A DNA stretch of 64,000 nt from Struthidea cinerea (Eukaryota; Chordata; Aves; Passeriformes; Corcoracidae): the NCBI GenBank assembly GCA_013397865.1, contig VZTI01000930.1:562437-626436 (forward strand), read 5' to 3'. The position numbers and the translations under genes are program-made. The number at the start of each line of letters is the position of its first letter. Positions within the stretch are counted from its first letter, which is position 1. Under the pieces are notes generated by a model. That model made no database searches. It was not told the origin of the DNA and saw nothing but the letters and a program-made list of their open reading frames with translations. Below are positions 26,401 to 38,400 of the stretch, piece after piece.

Positions 26401-29400
26401 TTTAACTCTTTATGTTACTGTCAATGCATAAATTTCACTACCTTGCAGTGAGCCTCCCAGGTACTTAAGAAAATTGCAGAATTCCTGACTGTAAACGTGA
26501 CCTCATTGAAATCAATGGCAATATCCCATCAGCTTCAGGAGGATAGAGTCTGGTTTTTTTTTTTTACTCTTGCATGTACATTTAAGTTTTTGGAAATTGT
26601 ACATACGCTATATTTGTTCTGTGTTCTTAAATTGCCGTCTCTGTTTGTTATGTATGTTTCACTATAGAATTTAAATATGTGCACAATATGAAGGATATGT
26701 TGTCTCATGCATTTAGTCTTTATAAATAGCCAAATAAGAGAGGGAGAATCTACCAGAATTTGTTGATAGATAATTGTAATATGGTCTCTTCTCTGCTCAA
26801 ATTACATATCTCAGGGTGGACAAGTTTGGTCTCTGACTAGATGGTTTTCTCTTGTGCCACACTCAGAGGTGTAAACAGTCCCTGTGGTAGGAGAGCTGCT
26901 GGCTAAAACTGCAGGGTGGTTTATCCCTCTCCAGCTTTGTTGTGGCGGGGCAAAAAATAGCAGCACAAACTTCACACGTTTNTCCAGCTTTGTTGTGGCG
27001 GGACAAAAATTAGCAGCACAAACTTCACACGTTTTGTTTCCAGAAGTTATTCTTAGGTGAAGATGTTGGGTGTTTTCCTTGCTTGTCTACTGGCAAGTCA
27101 GCCTTGTTCTCCTTGCCTACCAGCCCATCTTCCAGCCATCCCATGCAGTGGCACTTAGGGTTATATTCAGTCTCTCAGCCCATCTTCCAGCCATCCCATG
27201 CAGTGGCACTTAGGGTTATATTCAGTCTCTCAGCCCATCTTCCAGCCATCCCATGCAGTGGCACTTAGGGTTATATTCAGTCTCTGTCCATCCCTCTTTT
27301 CACCTTGCCCGAACACCTCCACTGGAGCACTAACCTAGACTTGTCAGGTGTATAAAAAGCCTCCGGTTCATCATAGCTCAAAAACTAGTGTAAATTGAAG
27401 AATCTGTCCTTTTTTCCCTTTCCTGTCTCTTCTCCCTCAATAGGTGTGCTTATTAAATTCATAGTTCTGGAGAATAGTAAATATGGATAAGTACCACGTG
27501 GCATGGTTTTGCCTTCTGAGTGGGTTATTTGTTGTATGCATATTGAATCCTTTATTTAATTTTTAAACCCTGCAAGTGCATTCTTCAGACTCTGAGAAAT
27601 GATCAATTTGTTGTACACACATCCTTTCTTTTTTTCTATTTCTGCCATCACTTATGAACATAAGTTGAGTGTAGTGATAGAGGTTCTTTTTTAAGGAGGA
27701 AAAAAATGTTGAAATAAGACCTATATTCTGTCCTTACTGGATTACCAGGGCAAAAGTTTGTCTGAGTGCATGAAGGTAGTTTCAAGAAAATAATCTTCTT
27801 CAGAATTACAGTTTTCCAAAATTCTTCCATGAAATTAAAAGCTGTAGCAAATTTCATTTGCTTTTTGTGCAGCAGCACTTGAGACTGACGCACAGACAAG
27901 TAAACCAAAACACATTTTCAGGTTGTTCTGCTGTTCTGAAGTCTTCTTTTTCTTCAAATGTTTCATCCTCAATTTAAATAAAATGTTCTTTAAGCCTGAA
28001 CAGAATTTCATTCTTGCAAACAAGTAGGCTCTTAGGAACAGCGAGGTTATCCTGCTCCCACTGAATTCACAGGACAATCACAGTGACTTAGAAAAGGTAA
28101 CTCTTATTCCAGGTAACCTAATAAGCAGTGCTGTAATACATAGGATCTGAAATGAAGACCGCAGGGTGGTGATTCTTTGTGATATCAGAGGTTTATAGCT
28201 GTCTTTTCAATAGAAGAAATGTTTGATAGACGCATGCTCTATATTCTCTTTTTTAGGAAATGATTCCAGCAAATGTTCAGGTTCTGCCACATAAAAATGT
28301 GCTATTTAGAAAAATCTTGTTGGTCTTAAACAAAAAAAAAGCAAACATGATAAAATCTTCTTTGATTTTAAATCTTCCTGCTGTAGGGAGAAAAAAAAAC
28401 CCAACCTTTAAATGTATTAGCAACATCTAGGCTTCTGAAATGGCTTCCTGAAATGCTGAATTTCTAGCCTTGTAATCCTTTGTTTTCTGAAGGAAGGTCA
28501 TTCACTGTTAGTAGTTGTTGAACTATATAGCAGACTTTATTATAAGTCTTCTTAGAAAAATGGAATGGGTTAATGTTTTCAGCTTCTTTTTTTCTTTTGG
28601 AAAAGAGATTTTATTCCTCAGGCTTCCAAAATATAGCAGGTTTTGCCTCTGTGTTACCTCGTGACAACTGAAAAAAAAAAAATGCCATACTGTGCTATCC
28701 CTTACTTGACAAAAGTACCACTGCTGTCTCTCTCTCAAGTTCCCATTGGCCAGAATTTTACCAAATACCTTTTTTTTGGTTTTTTTTAAGAAAACCTGAA
28801 TTTGTTGATTTACTGCAAAAGCACAAGAAGTGTGAAGCCCCAGCTAATGTGATTTCTGCCTTGTGGGGTAAACAGAAAACACCTCAGAAGATTTGCAGTG
28901 CTGCTCTTTCCCGAGTTTTCTGTAACAGATCGGCATGATTGCAGCAAATAGAGCTTTTAGAATAGTACCTCTGGCATTCCTTTCAGTATTAGAGAAGGTG
29001 CAATACCAACCCCATCCGGTTGAAGATCAACCTTGTCTACTCTGGAGAACAGACAGTTTTTCTTGCCTGTCAGTACTTCTCCGGTGGACAATATTTTTCT
29101 AATACTCGAACACTGCTTCTTATTGTTGTGTGCTTTACTGCTAGTAAGCATTACTAAAAATACTTGCTTGCTTTTGTCTGGCTACTGCAATGTATCTTGT
29201 GAGGGTTTTCCTAGTAATTTTTATAGTTTTGCATGCCATGAATAAATATTTTTCACTTCAAGTTTGAGTGGGGATCTTTTATTTCTCTAACCAGTTTCAT
29301 TCCAATCAGGTGTGTCTTCTCTCTAACCCTTTTAAATGTTTCTCTGTGATTTAAATGCTATGGCCCTGGGAAGGGTTAATGGGAACCTGGCATATGCAAG

Positions 29401-32400
29401 TTTGTTTTCTGTTGGTCATTCATACCCTGTCAAGCATGAGAGAAGTGAAAAGTCATGTAGCTAGAGGCTGACACTTTAACACTGGGGAAATAACACTTGA
29501 AGGAAAGAAAAGTTGTCAATTCCCAGAATAATACTTGCTAAGAAAAGAGTGATGAAAATCTTTCGTTGGCTATTTAAAACATGCCAGCATTATGTTCATA
29601 AAGTAGATTATGTTTGCATAGTTGGAATGCTTTACTAAATTTAGGGTTTACAATTCTGGTACCAACAATTAAGCAGAAGATCTATTAAATGATCTTTGCA
29701 GCACTGCAAAAAAACCATCACTTTTCCAGCAAGTAAGGTTTAAAATGCAATCTTTGGGCATAAATCAAAATGGCACCAGGATGTAGCTGTAGGCAATAAT
29801 GGCTCATTTGGCTTTTTTATATTTTCTGACAAAATTTCTACGCTGTGAAAAGTATTTTCTTACTTTAAAGAATGGGTAATATAATTTCTGTTATGAAAAG
29901 GTCTGGTTTAGAACATGAAAAAGATTTTGGAAAGAGGCATTAGATTATGATTTTGTTTCCTCTTTGGTGCAGTTTCACTGGTGATATATTAATGAATGTT
30001 TAATATCAATATTAAAATAATGTTAATGGTTTAAATGAAGTGGACTTATAAATGCTGAAGAGTTACTGTGAGCTTGCTTTGCTAAAACATGTGAATAGAT
30101 AAGAAACAATGCATGCTACAGATCATTTGACTAAAACCATTTAATCATATATTTTCCACTGCTTCTGATTCTTTTCTTGGTGGTTGAGTGGGGTTTTTAT
30201 TTTTAAGTGCTAGGAAACAGTAATATCCATGAATCAGGGACTTGCATGTTAAAAAACAAAACAGCCAAACCTGAGACATGCCTAAATAAGGTGTTTTACA
30301 CTTAAATGTTTACCCAACCAAGGTTCAGTGGAGTTAGAATGTGCATTGTGTTAAAATACCTTAGAGCTGAATTAATTAAATCTTTTATTTAAGGATTTAA
30401 TACTTTTATTTAAATTAAATACTTTTATTTAAGGATTGACGCTTAAATAAAAATTGCCTCATAACCATAGGTTGAGAAGTGTATTCTTTTTCCTTTGAAA
30501 ACTGTTCAGACCAGACTTCATGCATTTTTTCACCACAAATGCAAATGTGTGATGAAACGTGTCTTGTCCTGTACCTTGACTACATGGGGTAACTTCTGCA
30601 AGGTGTTAGAAGCACAAGTCCCCAGCAGGTCTGAACCCTCAGTTTTCATCTGAAGTCTTCCGCATTTCTCTTTCTGGTGTAGGAAGGTGAGAATTCCTAA
30701 TAATTAGGACACTAGAAGAACGATCTTCTCAGGTATTTGTTTCAGGAATAAAATAATCTTTGATATGATCAAGGTGAGGAGAGATGTGAGTTACAGTAAG
30801 AGACAATAGCAGTGCAGGTAGTTATTAGCATGACAGAAGACCAGCTAGCACACAAATACCAGCTAACAATACTGTATTTGAAGTTTCTTATTTCTTTAGA
30901 ATGATTGCTGGAGAAACAATGAGCATATGCATTTAAATAAAGTTCACCAATCTGTAACCAGTCTGTATCCCTTTTTTTCCTGACTCAGTTTGATTTGGCC
31001 ATCCTGTGGATGGCAGTGATTCTCATTTCTGCTAAGATTTGCTTTCCCTACATACTTTTTTCTTCCAAAACAGAGTTTTTCTGCTACCTCTTCATCCTCT
31101 ATTTTCTAATCTATCATTGACACTTGTTCCTTATCATAAACTTTTGCTGCTGCTCTTAGGATTTATTCCTACTCTCCTGCCCCACCTAAATTTCTTTCTG
31201 TCATTTCTTTCTTACTCTAAAGAGCTTGGATATCCCAGAAGTGATGAGAAATACTTTGCAGCTTTCTGCTGTACAACAAACTTCAGTCTCCAGTTTACTG
31301 AGAGATTATTCTTTCCCTGTCTAGTCATTCATCACCTTCTCCTGAAGTGAAAGGTGATTTGTATATGTGGTAAAGGAAGTCCATCTTCCTTCGCTGCAGC
31401 TTTTAGAGTCTCTAGACACATAAACTTCAAGAGGAGGGATTATCTTACAACTAGTGTGGATAATAACTAATATTACCACAACTAGTGTGGATAACTAGTG
31501 TGTAGTTGTATCTTACAACTAAAAGAAACATGTGGCACTAGTGTGTACTTACTAGAATAAAATTCCCAAATCCCAAAACCTTCTTAATGTTCTAGTAAGT
31601 CTCTGAAATTTCTCTTATGGTTTCTCTTCACTCACATCAGCTGTGCAGGGTTAATTTGAAGATTTGACTGCTCCTTTCTTTGTAAAGTGTCTGTGAGCAA
31701 AGACACTTGAGGCACGTGAGAGCCGGAGTGCTCTGGAGGGGGAAACAGCTGCTCAGGGATAGTAATCTATTAACAGTATGAATCTCTATCTTATACGGTC
31801 TCTAGACTAACTCATTCTTTTGACTATCTGTCCTTTTCCTTCCTGCTGTGTGATTGATGGCTTTTTATCAGACAGTTCAAGAGCTTACTTTTCTAGATAT
31901 AGTAAAAGAATACATGGATGAAAGAATTTTGCACTCCAGGGTGCTGGTGATAGCAAAATTGGAGAATGAAACTGAATCTTATCACCTAGCTTCAAATCTG
32001 TCTATGCTGAAGTTACTAATTTTTGCAGTGTGCCACAATGTAGGATAGAAGAATAAAAGCACCAAGTTCATTTTTATCTGTTGGAGGTAGGCAGAATATG
32101 AAACATTTTCAGTAAATCAAAAGGTGTGTTTCCTGTCATATTTTGTTAAAAAAAATGTAGTTTATCTGGTTCACCTTCAAAGAGTATTTAAACAATATGA
32201 GCCTAAGGCATTGGGTTCTTTGAGAAGGTCTTCTGGTTAAAATTATCAACAAAGTTTCAGCTACAGAAGTTCATGTCCTTCTCCATAGATTGTACTGAAG
32301 CGATTTCTGTTCGTTGCGCTTTATGAAATTCAACGCAGTAGCCTGCTCATTACATATCGCATGATAAAATCCAAAGAGCATCTCAGTAAAGGGTATTTCA

Positions 32401-35400
32401 TAGACAAGATAATGAAAAACTGACTTTAGTGAATGACAGTGCAGAGGCTGATTTGTCAAAGTTAATGATGTACTGCCTTTGTGTGTGGGAGAGACCCTTA
32501 GTTTTTTTTTTGTAGGTTTTACAAATACTGATTGGGTTATAAAGGTGTCTGTAAAAGCAACAAAACAGTTCATAGGGGTTTTTGTTTGTCTCCTGTGCTC
32601 CAGTTTTGTCTTTGGGTTTTTTTGGGTTGGTTTGGTTGGTTTTTTTATTTTATTGGTTTTTGTTTGTTTGCAGTTTGTTTGAGAGTGGAGTGTTTGGTTA
32701 TTTCCAGAGTTAATCCTGAATTACTTCTGGTAATTCTTTTTCCCAACATGGCCTGAAGTTGACTCTCTCAGGACTGCATATGCAAGAGAAAATGTACTGT
32801 GCTCTTTTTTAAAAGAGTTCTTTGGGTTTGCTCTCACTCAGAGGTTTCTGCCTACAATGAATTTTTTATTGTTCCTTTGGTGGATGAACGGAAATCATAA
32901 AGTGCAGCTGCTGTCAAGAGCCACTACTAGAGATAAGCTTTTCCATTAGCACGGTTTGATCGAGAAGATGTGTGTGCACTACTATAAATCTCAAATTCTT
33001 AGATTCACACAAACACACACCACCCCCCAAATATAAAAAATCACAAAATGTAAAGCATGTCTCTGAAGAACAGTAAGTTTTCATGGAGCAGTATATTTGT
33101 CACGTTAAGGTATTATGCCAGGTATCAAAAGCTAAATTGATAGTCAGAAAAACTAGTGCTGTTACTACAAATTGAGCAGCCAGTGATTAAAAACAAAACA
33201 ACGTGCTTGGACTTCAAATAAACCTGTCATTAATTCTGTCAATATTGTTAACATCTGTTACAGAAGAACAAGAGATGTTGATGAAATCTTTAAGGTAAGA
33301 CATGTAATCCAACTGTCAGGGTAAATCAGGATTTGAATGTGGGACTGTTTTTTTGATGGCAATCATTTGAATTTTTTATGTTTTTCAGTCTAGGTGTTGT
33401 CCCTATAATTATGTAATTATGTTTCATCATAAAATATGTCTATTACACAGTGAACATTCTAAGAGTCTTTCCTTAGTATGGTAAGAAAGACCTTCCAGAC
33501 AGCTCACTTTTCTTGAAGCAATTAAGAAACAATTGATTCATTTATACTGTTAGCTAACTGGACCATGCTTTTTTAATAAGTAGTATTAATTCATTACTGG
33601 TAAGTGCAATAAATATATTTTCTTGTTACTTTTTAAGTTGAGTATATTTTATATTAGGATTTACTTTCTTATTGCATTAGTAAATGTTTTTAATTTGTGA
33701 TAATTTTTATAACTTTCTGCATCCTCACTGTTTTTTTCAGTGGATCTCTCTAAAACTCCTGTTATCCTGGTATGGTAGGCCTCTGAAAGACTATGAACTC
33801 TGGGCATTATGTCACGAGTGTTTATGTACTCTGCAGACTTGCATAGATTATCCAGGTATAGTCTTATAGTCTTAATTATCATCAAGTATTTTGCCTAGTT
33901 ATTTATGTTCACTGTGTTAATTTTTCCTTTTATTCTGTTGATTGAAAGGATCTTGACTTTCATTCTGTGTGCAGAAAATAGTAGGCAATGTTTCTGTTTT
34001 GACTTTCTTAAATTGTGGCAAAACTCAGTTTGGAGTTGTCTTCTATATGTAGATGAATGTCTTTTTTTCTCTTTGTTCTGAGTTTTGATGGCTTTTGCAG
34101 CAGAAATGAATCTTTGGCTTCCAGCAGTGAAACAAATTTTAGACCTTTTGGGAATGGAGAATGTGTACTGTGACTTTTAAGAAAAACACTTGTGACTCGT
34201 ACCAAGCAGGAGGAAATAAGTTTTACATACATACATATGTAAACAAAATCTTCCTCTTTTGCCTGGATTTCTTTGTGACAAATGATTCCTGTCATATTTT
34301 CTACAATACAGGGCTTTGTCATTTTAAAACACCCAGGATCTTGTCATGACGTTACTCCTTCCACATCCCCTATGCTTCAGTTTACAGATGATGTATGAGA
34401 AGTAAAGTTCTGAGAGAGAAAGAGGAAACTATCCTTTAACAAAATTGGAATCTGTTATGTGTGACTCAGGAGAAGACCATCCTAGATTTCCATGGACATT
34501 CTGAATGATGGTTTAGCTTATACTAATAATAAACCTATAGTAGTTCTGATAAACAGAGCAGAGGTTTTCACCACCACCACCACCACCCTACCTTTCTAAA
34601 AAACTTGCTTTTGAGAGTATGGGCAGGGATGAGTTTGAAGCCTATAAGTGAATATAAACAACTGGATAGTAATGTACAGAAAACTTACTGCATCTCTTTG
34701 GATTTCAGCTTCAGTTATTTTATTTTTTGTGATATAAAACTGCTTAAAAGGAAATAAGCCATAAACAACAATTCTAAGCACTTTGAGAACTGTTACCCAT
34801 AAAACTAAGTATTTAATATACCTTGCAACAGAAGGCTTGTTTCAGCCTCATAGCATGTTCCTAATGTTTTGAAGATTTCCGATAACTGCGCATAATGGCT
34901 CAGATTCTAATGTAATATGCTTAGCCAGCCTCTGTTACTGCACCCACATGCATCCGAATGCATGTCTTAAAAATATTAAAAGTTGTCATCTGACAACTGA
35001 GTTGTCATCTGAACCTTATGTAGCCTGTAGAAGTGAACATAATGATACAAACCACCCAATGGAAGATACCTTACTTAAAAATTCTGTATTTGACAAAGCT
35101 ACCTTGAAGTTGAATATTGGTTTCAGATTTAGAATGTTTCTGCAAGAGGATACTCTGCCTGTTCTGAGAGGAGCTGTGCATTGTGGAAAGGTTTACAGTG
35201 GTGTTACTACTTCAGTGCCCACACACACACAAAGTTCTCTCGACATTCTGTTTGAATAATACTAACTTACTAAAGGTGAGGCTGATACATATTTTGAATA
35301 TATAATTAAAATATCCTTTGTCTTGCCAGTGGTAGAGAAGACTGGTAGTTAAATATATGAAGCTGGATTATTTTTTCTTTTTTCACTTAGGCAGCCTTTT

Positions 35401-38400
35401 CCTCCAAATCCTTCATTGGTTACAGTTTTTTCAGTATCCTAAGCAGGAATTATCTGGCTGAGAAAACATACCCCACAGCTAGCCTCTTCTTCATGTATTT
35501 GTTAATTCAACTCTGCTACAGAGCTTGTTTGTAACCTCCATTGGAACTCTACTTAATTCCTCTCCTCTTATCAGAGGATGTTGCTTACATGTTGCTCATG
35601 GGTGATTCAGGGAGCCCAGGTGAGAATTCTTATGTTGTACTGAACAAGCTGAGATCTGGTTTGTGTGAGCAGGGCCAAGGGCATTAACTGCTGACAAACA
35701 AAGACAGGTGAGCATGAAGCTGCCTCTGGAGAAATAACCAGCAAAGGTTCTCATTTGGGAAAGCTTTGCTTTTCAAGACATATACTTCAGGTCCAGCTTA
35801 AATATTATTGAAGGTAGTAGACAAGCCTTTATTTATGTTAAACATAGTGAATAATTTAATTTTAGATGTGTTTTGTACAGGTAACTAAAAAAAGCAAAAG
35901 TGTTATTGCCTTTTTTCTTACTTTATTTTTTGCCTCTTAGACCTGCTCAATTAATTATTTATTAATAAATTAATATTTGGGTTTCTCTTAGACATCTTTA
36001 ATATTTTATTTTGTAATTAATACATTTAATATTTTAATTTCTTATTCAATTTAAGAATCTATACTTTCAGTACTTTCTTTTTAATAAGAAAACAGTGCAT
36101 TTGATGGTAGTCTAGAAGTAGAGGACTGCATTACTGGCCAGTTGGCTTAATACATTGAAACATGTTAAATTAAAGTGTGCTTTGAAGCTAGCAAACAGAT
36201 AGAAAGTGTTACCACAACATTTTCAACACCAAATTTATATAACATCTCATGACTTTAATGTTAAGTTTCTGAAGACCTCAGATCATTTAAAATCATTTTA
36301 GAAGTCCATTATTTCTTATTTAACAATGGAAAATTTCGTGGCCTTGCAAATGCTGACCTATGTAACATTTCTTCACTGAGAAAGTGTGATTATAACTATT
36401 TGAGAAAAACTGGACTTCATATCCTGTTGCACCTAGAGGAGTTTTGGATCTGGCCATGTGCGTGTCAGCTTTCTCTAGATGATGACCCTGTATTTTTGGA
36501 GGCTTGAAGGAGGGAAGAGAAGAGAGACTTAAAAGCTTAAGATAAATTGACTATCTTTTATTGGCACATTGTGAGAAGACCAGAGTATATCTACCTGTTA
36601 TATTTCTTTCTTTTTTTTTTNNNNNNNNNNNNNNNNNNNNNNNNNNNNNNNNNNNNNNNNNNNTTTTTTGCTGCTTTCTTACCTTCCTTTTCAAGGCTGG
36701 CTATAAAGAGAATAAACTTCCAGTTTCTTGTCTTTATTCTGCAGAAATTGCTTTGGGTAATTGCACAGCTACTGTCTCTTTATTGGCTTGTGTCTGTTCT
36801 AGCATAAATGTTATTTAAAGCATCATTTATCATAGGGTAATTTCTGACACCACAAATTCTTTTTAATAATTATCTATTTTTACTAGTGCTAAATAGCTAC
36901 AAAAGCAGATACTTACTATGCCTTGCCCATTCGTGGGTTTTTTTGCAGTGGTCTTGTGTTTGGACTCTGTCCTGATTGACTGCCATGGAAGGATCCTCTT
37001 TGCTGCTCCAAAAGATGAAGGTAAAATAAGACGTTGCATGCTCAGCTTTTATTTCTTTTCAGGGGAAGTGGAGAAGAAAGCAAACATCTTACCTTTTGTT
37101 TCTGATTTCTTTTCTCATTTAGAATCTTGTGATGTATTTTATTTAGCTCCTGAAATTGAAGAAGAGGATGTGGATACTGAGAAGGTAATGTGGTAGGTTA
37201 TGTAGGTTGCTTTGTATTTTATCAAAGGACAGTTTTATCCCTCTGCTAGTTGAAGAAGAAAGCTAAACTCTTCTAAGATTGTGTTAATATTTCTCATTTC
37301 TCCCAATGTTTCTTGGTTATCTGTGGGGATTTTTTAAATATATTGACCTCTCATAAAAGTACTTGCTTCTAAAATTTTGCCTTCCAGAATTCTTGGAGTA
37401 ACAGACAAAAATCTGTTATTCAATGATATTCCATAAGACTTACTTATTTTCAGTTCGTTAGCAGTAAGATGGGCTTTGAAGTCATGTTTTCGTATTCTGA
37501 AGGTCACAGTAAGATCAGTATTTTAGACTGTCGGGCAAAAGCCCAAACATTATTCACATTTAGGAGACTGGATAAAAATACCATTATCAGTATGTTTTTG
37601 CTATGGGAACGTTATGAATTATGTCTTTTTCCAGTATAGTTTTCTTAGAGCTTTTTGCTATAGATAAAAGCCTTAAGGAGCTTTTAGAACAAAGATAATA
37701 AAAATGTCAAATAGCAGGTGAATGTGTCTCCACAGCAACTACCTTTGAGTTGCAAACTGTACCACAGTGATCTTAAAAGTTAGGGGAACAGAATTTACAG
37801 TATCTTTCTATTATATAACAAGAAAAGAGGTTAGCTAATATGTACCTTGTGTCACATGAGTTCTTTGGAATTAGACATAATAATCATGAATCAGAAAATA
37901 AAAGCTCATAAAAATCTACTAAAAACATTCATTTTTCTGTAAATAGAAAATGTGTCTGTAACTAGAAAATATTTGTATATCTTCCTTAAAATTGCTTTTT
38001 CTTAAATTGCTTTGATCCAATGTGCAGGTTTTTTAAAGGCTTCAGAAGCTTAAACTAACCCTGAAATATAATACAGCAGTTTCACCAGACAGTAGAAATT
38101 AATAATCCTAAAGTCCTTATGCTTTGTTCATTTTCTTTAAAATATCTGAATTAATCTGCTTACTTGGTTTTCTACAACATTATATATAGAATAAGCTGAT
38201 GAGGCTTTTTGCCTTTTTCCTGATGATTGTATAAATTTCTAGTTATGAACATTCAGTTCAAATTATGGTATGGGAATGAAGACTGTGTAATGTCAGTCAC
38301 AATAACAGTAAAAAGAACTTTCTTTGAAGGATATGATGGATTGGTTGACAAGTTTTTCTTCAATTACTAAATTTAGGGTAATCTTGGAGTTCTGAACCTA

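Larger units (their letters stand above)
26058..33740 (+). other. KNDC1: KNDC1 intron, 7.7 kb
   Basis: GT-AG intron ending in the pyrimidine-rich acceptor TTTTTTTCAG. It contains the 53-bp duplication, the 3 x 55 bp tandem repeat, an AT-rich repeat cluster near 30.4 kb, an ACTAGTGTG cluster near 31.5 kb and a T/G-rich tract near 32.6 kb. No coding exon was recognised. Confidence 0.8.
33856..36948 (+). other. KNDC1: KNDC1 intron, 3.1 kb, with an assembly gap
   Basis: GT-AG intron. It includes a CAC/ACC microsatellite at about 34570-34588, an unsupported 103-codon ORF at 34948-35259 and a gap of Ns at 36621-36663. Confidence 0.8.

Noticed and set aside
27121..27285. CRISPR-like direct repeats
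   Set aside because: The repeats are contiguous with no spacers and lie in vertebrate intronic DNA, so this is a minisatellite.
31039..31350. 103-codon Leu/Phe-rich ORF
   Set aside because: Pyrimidine-rich DNA gives a false membrane-like peptide; no other evidence.
32479..32756. Two overlapping Phe/Gly/Val-rich ORFs
   Set aside because: They come from the T/G-rich low-complexity tract.
34948..35259. 103-codon ORF in the intron before KIND2 exon 7
   Set aside because: It contains a 12-bp direct repeat (GTTGTCATCTGA twice) and a CA-repeat, has no good flanking splice sites in frame, and the neighbouring exons already join to a conserved protein.
36547..36818. ORFs spanning the N gap
   Set aside because: The open frame is an effect of translating unknown bases and T-runs.
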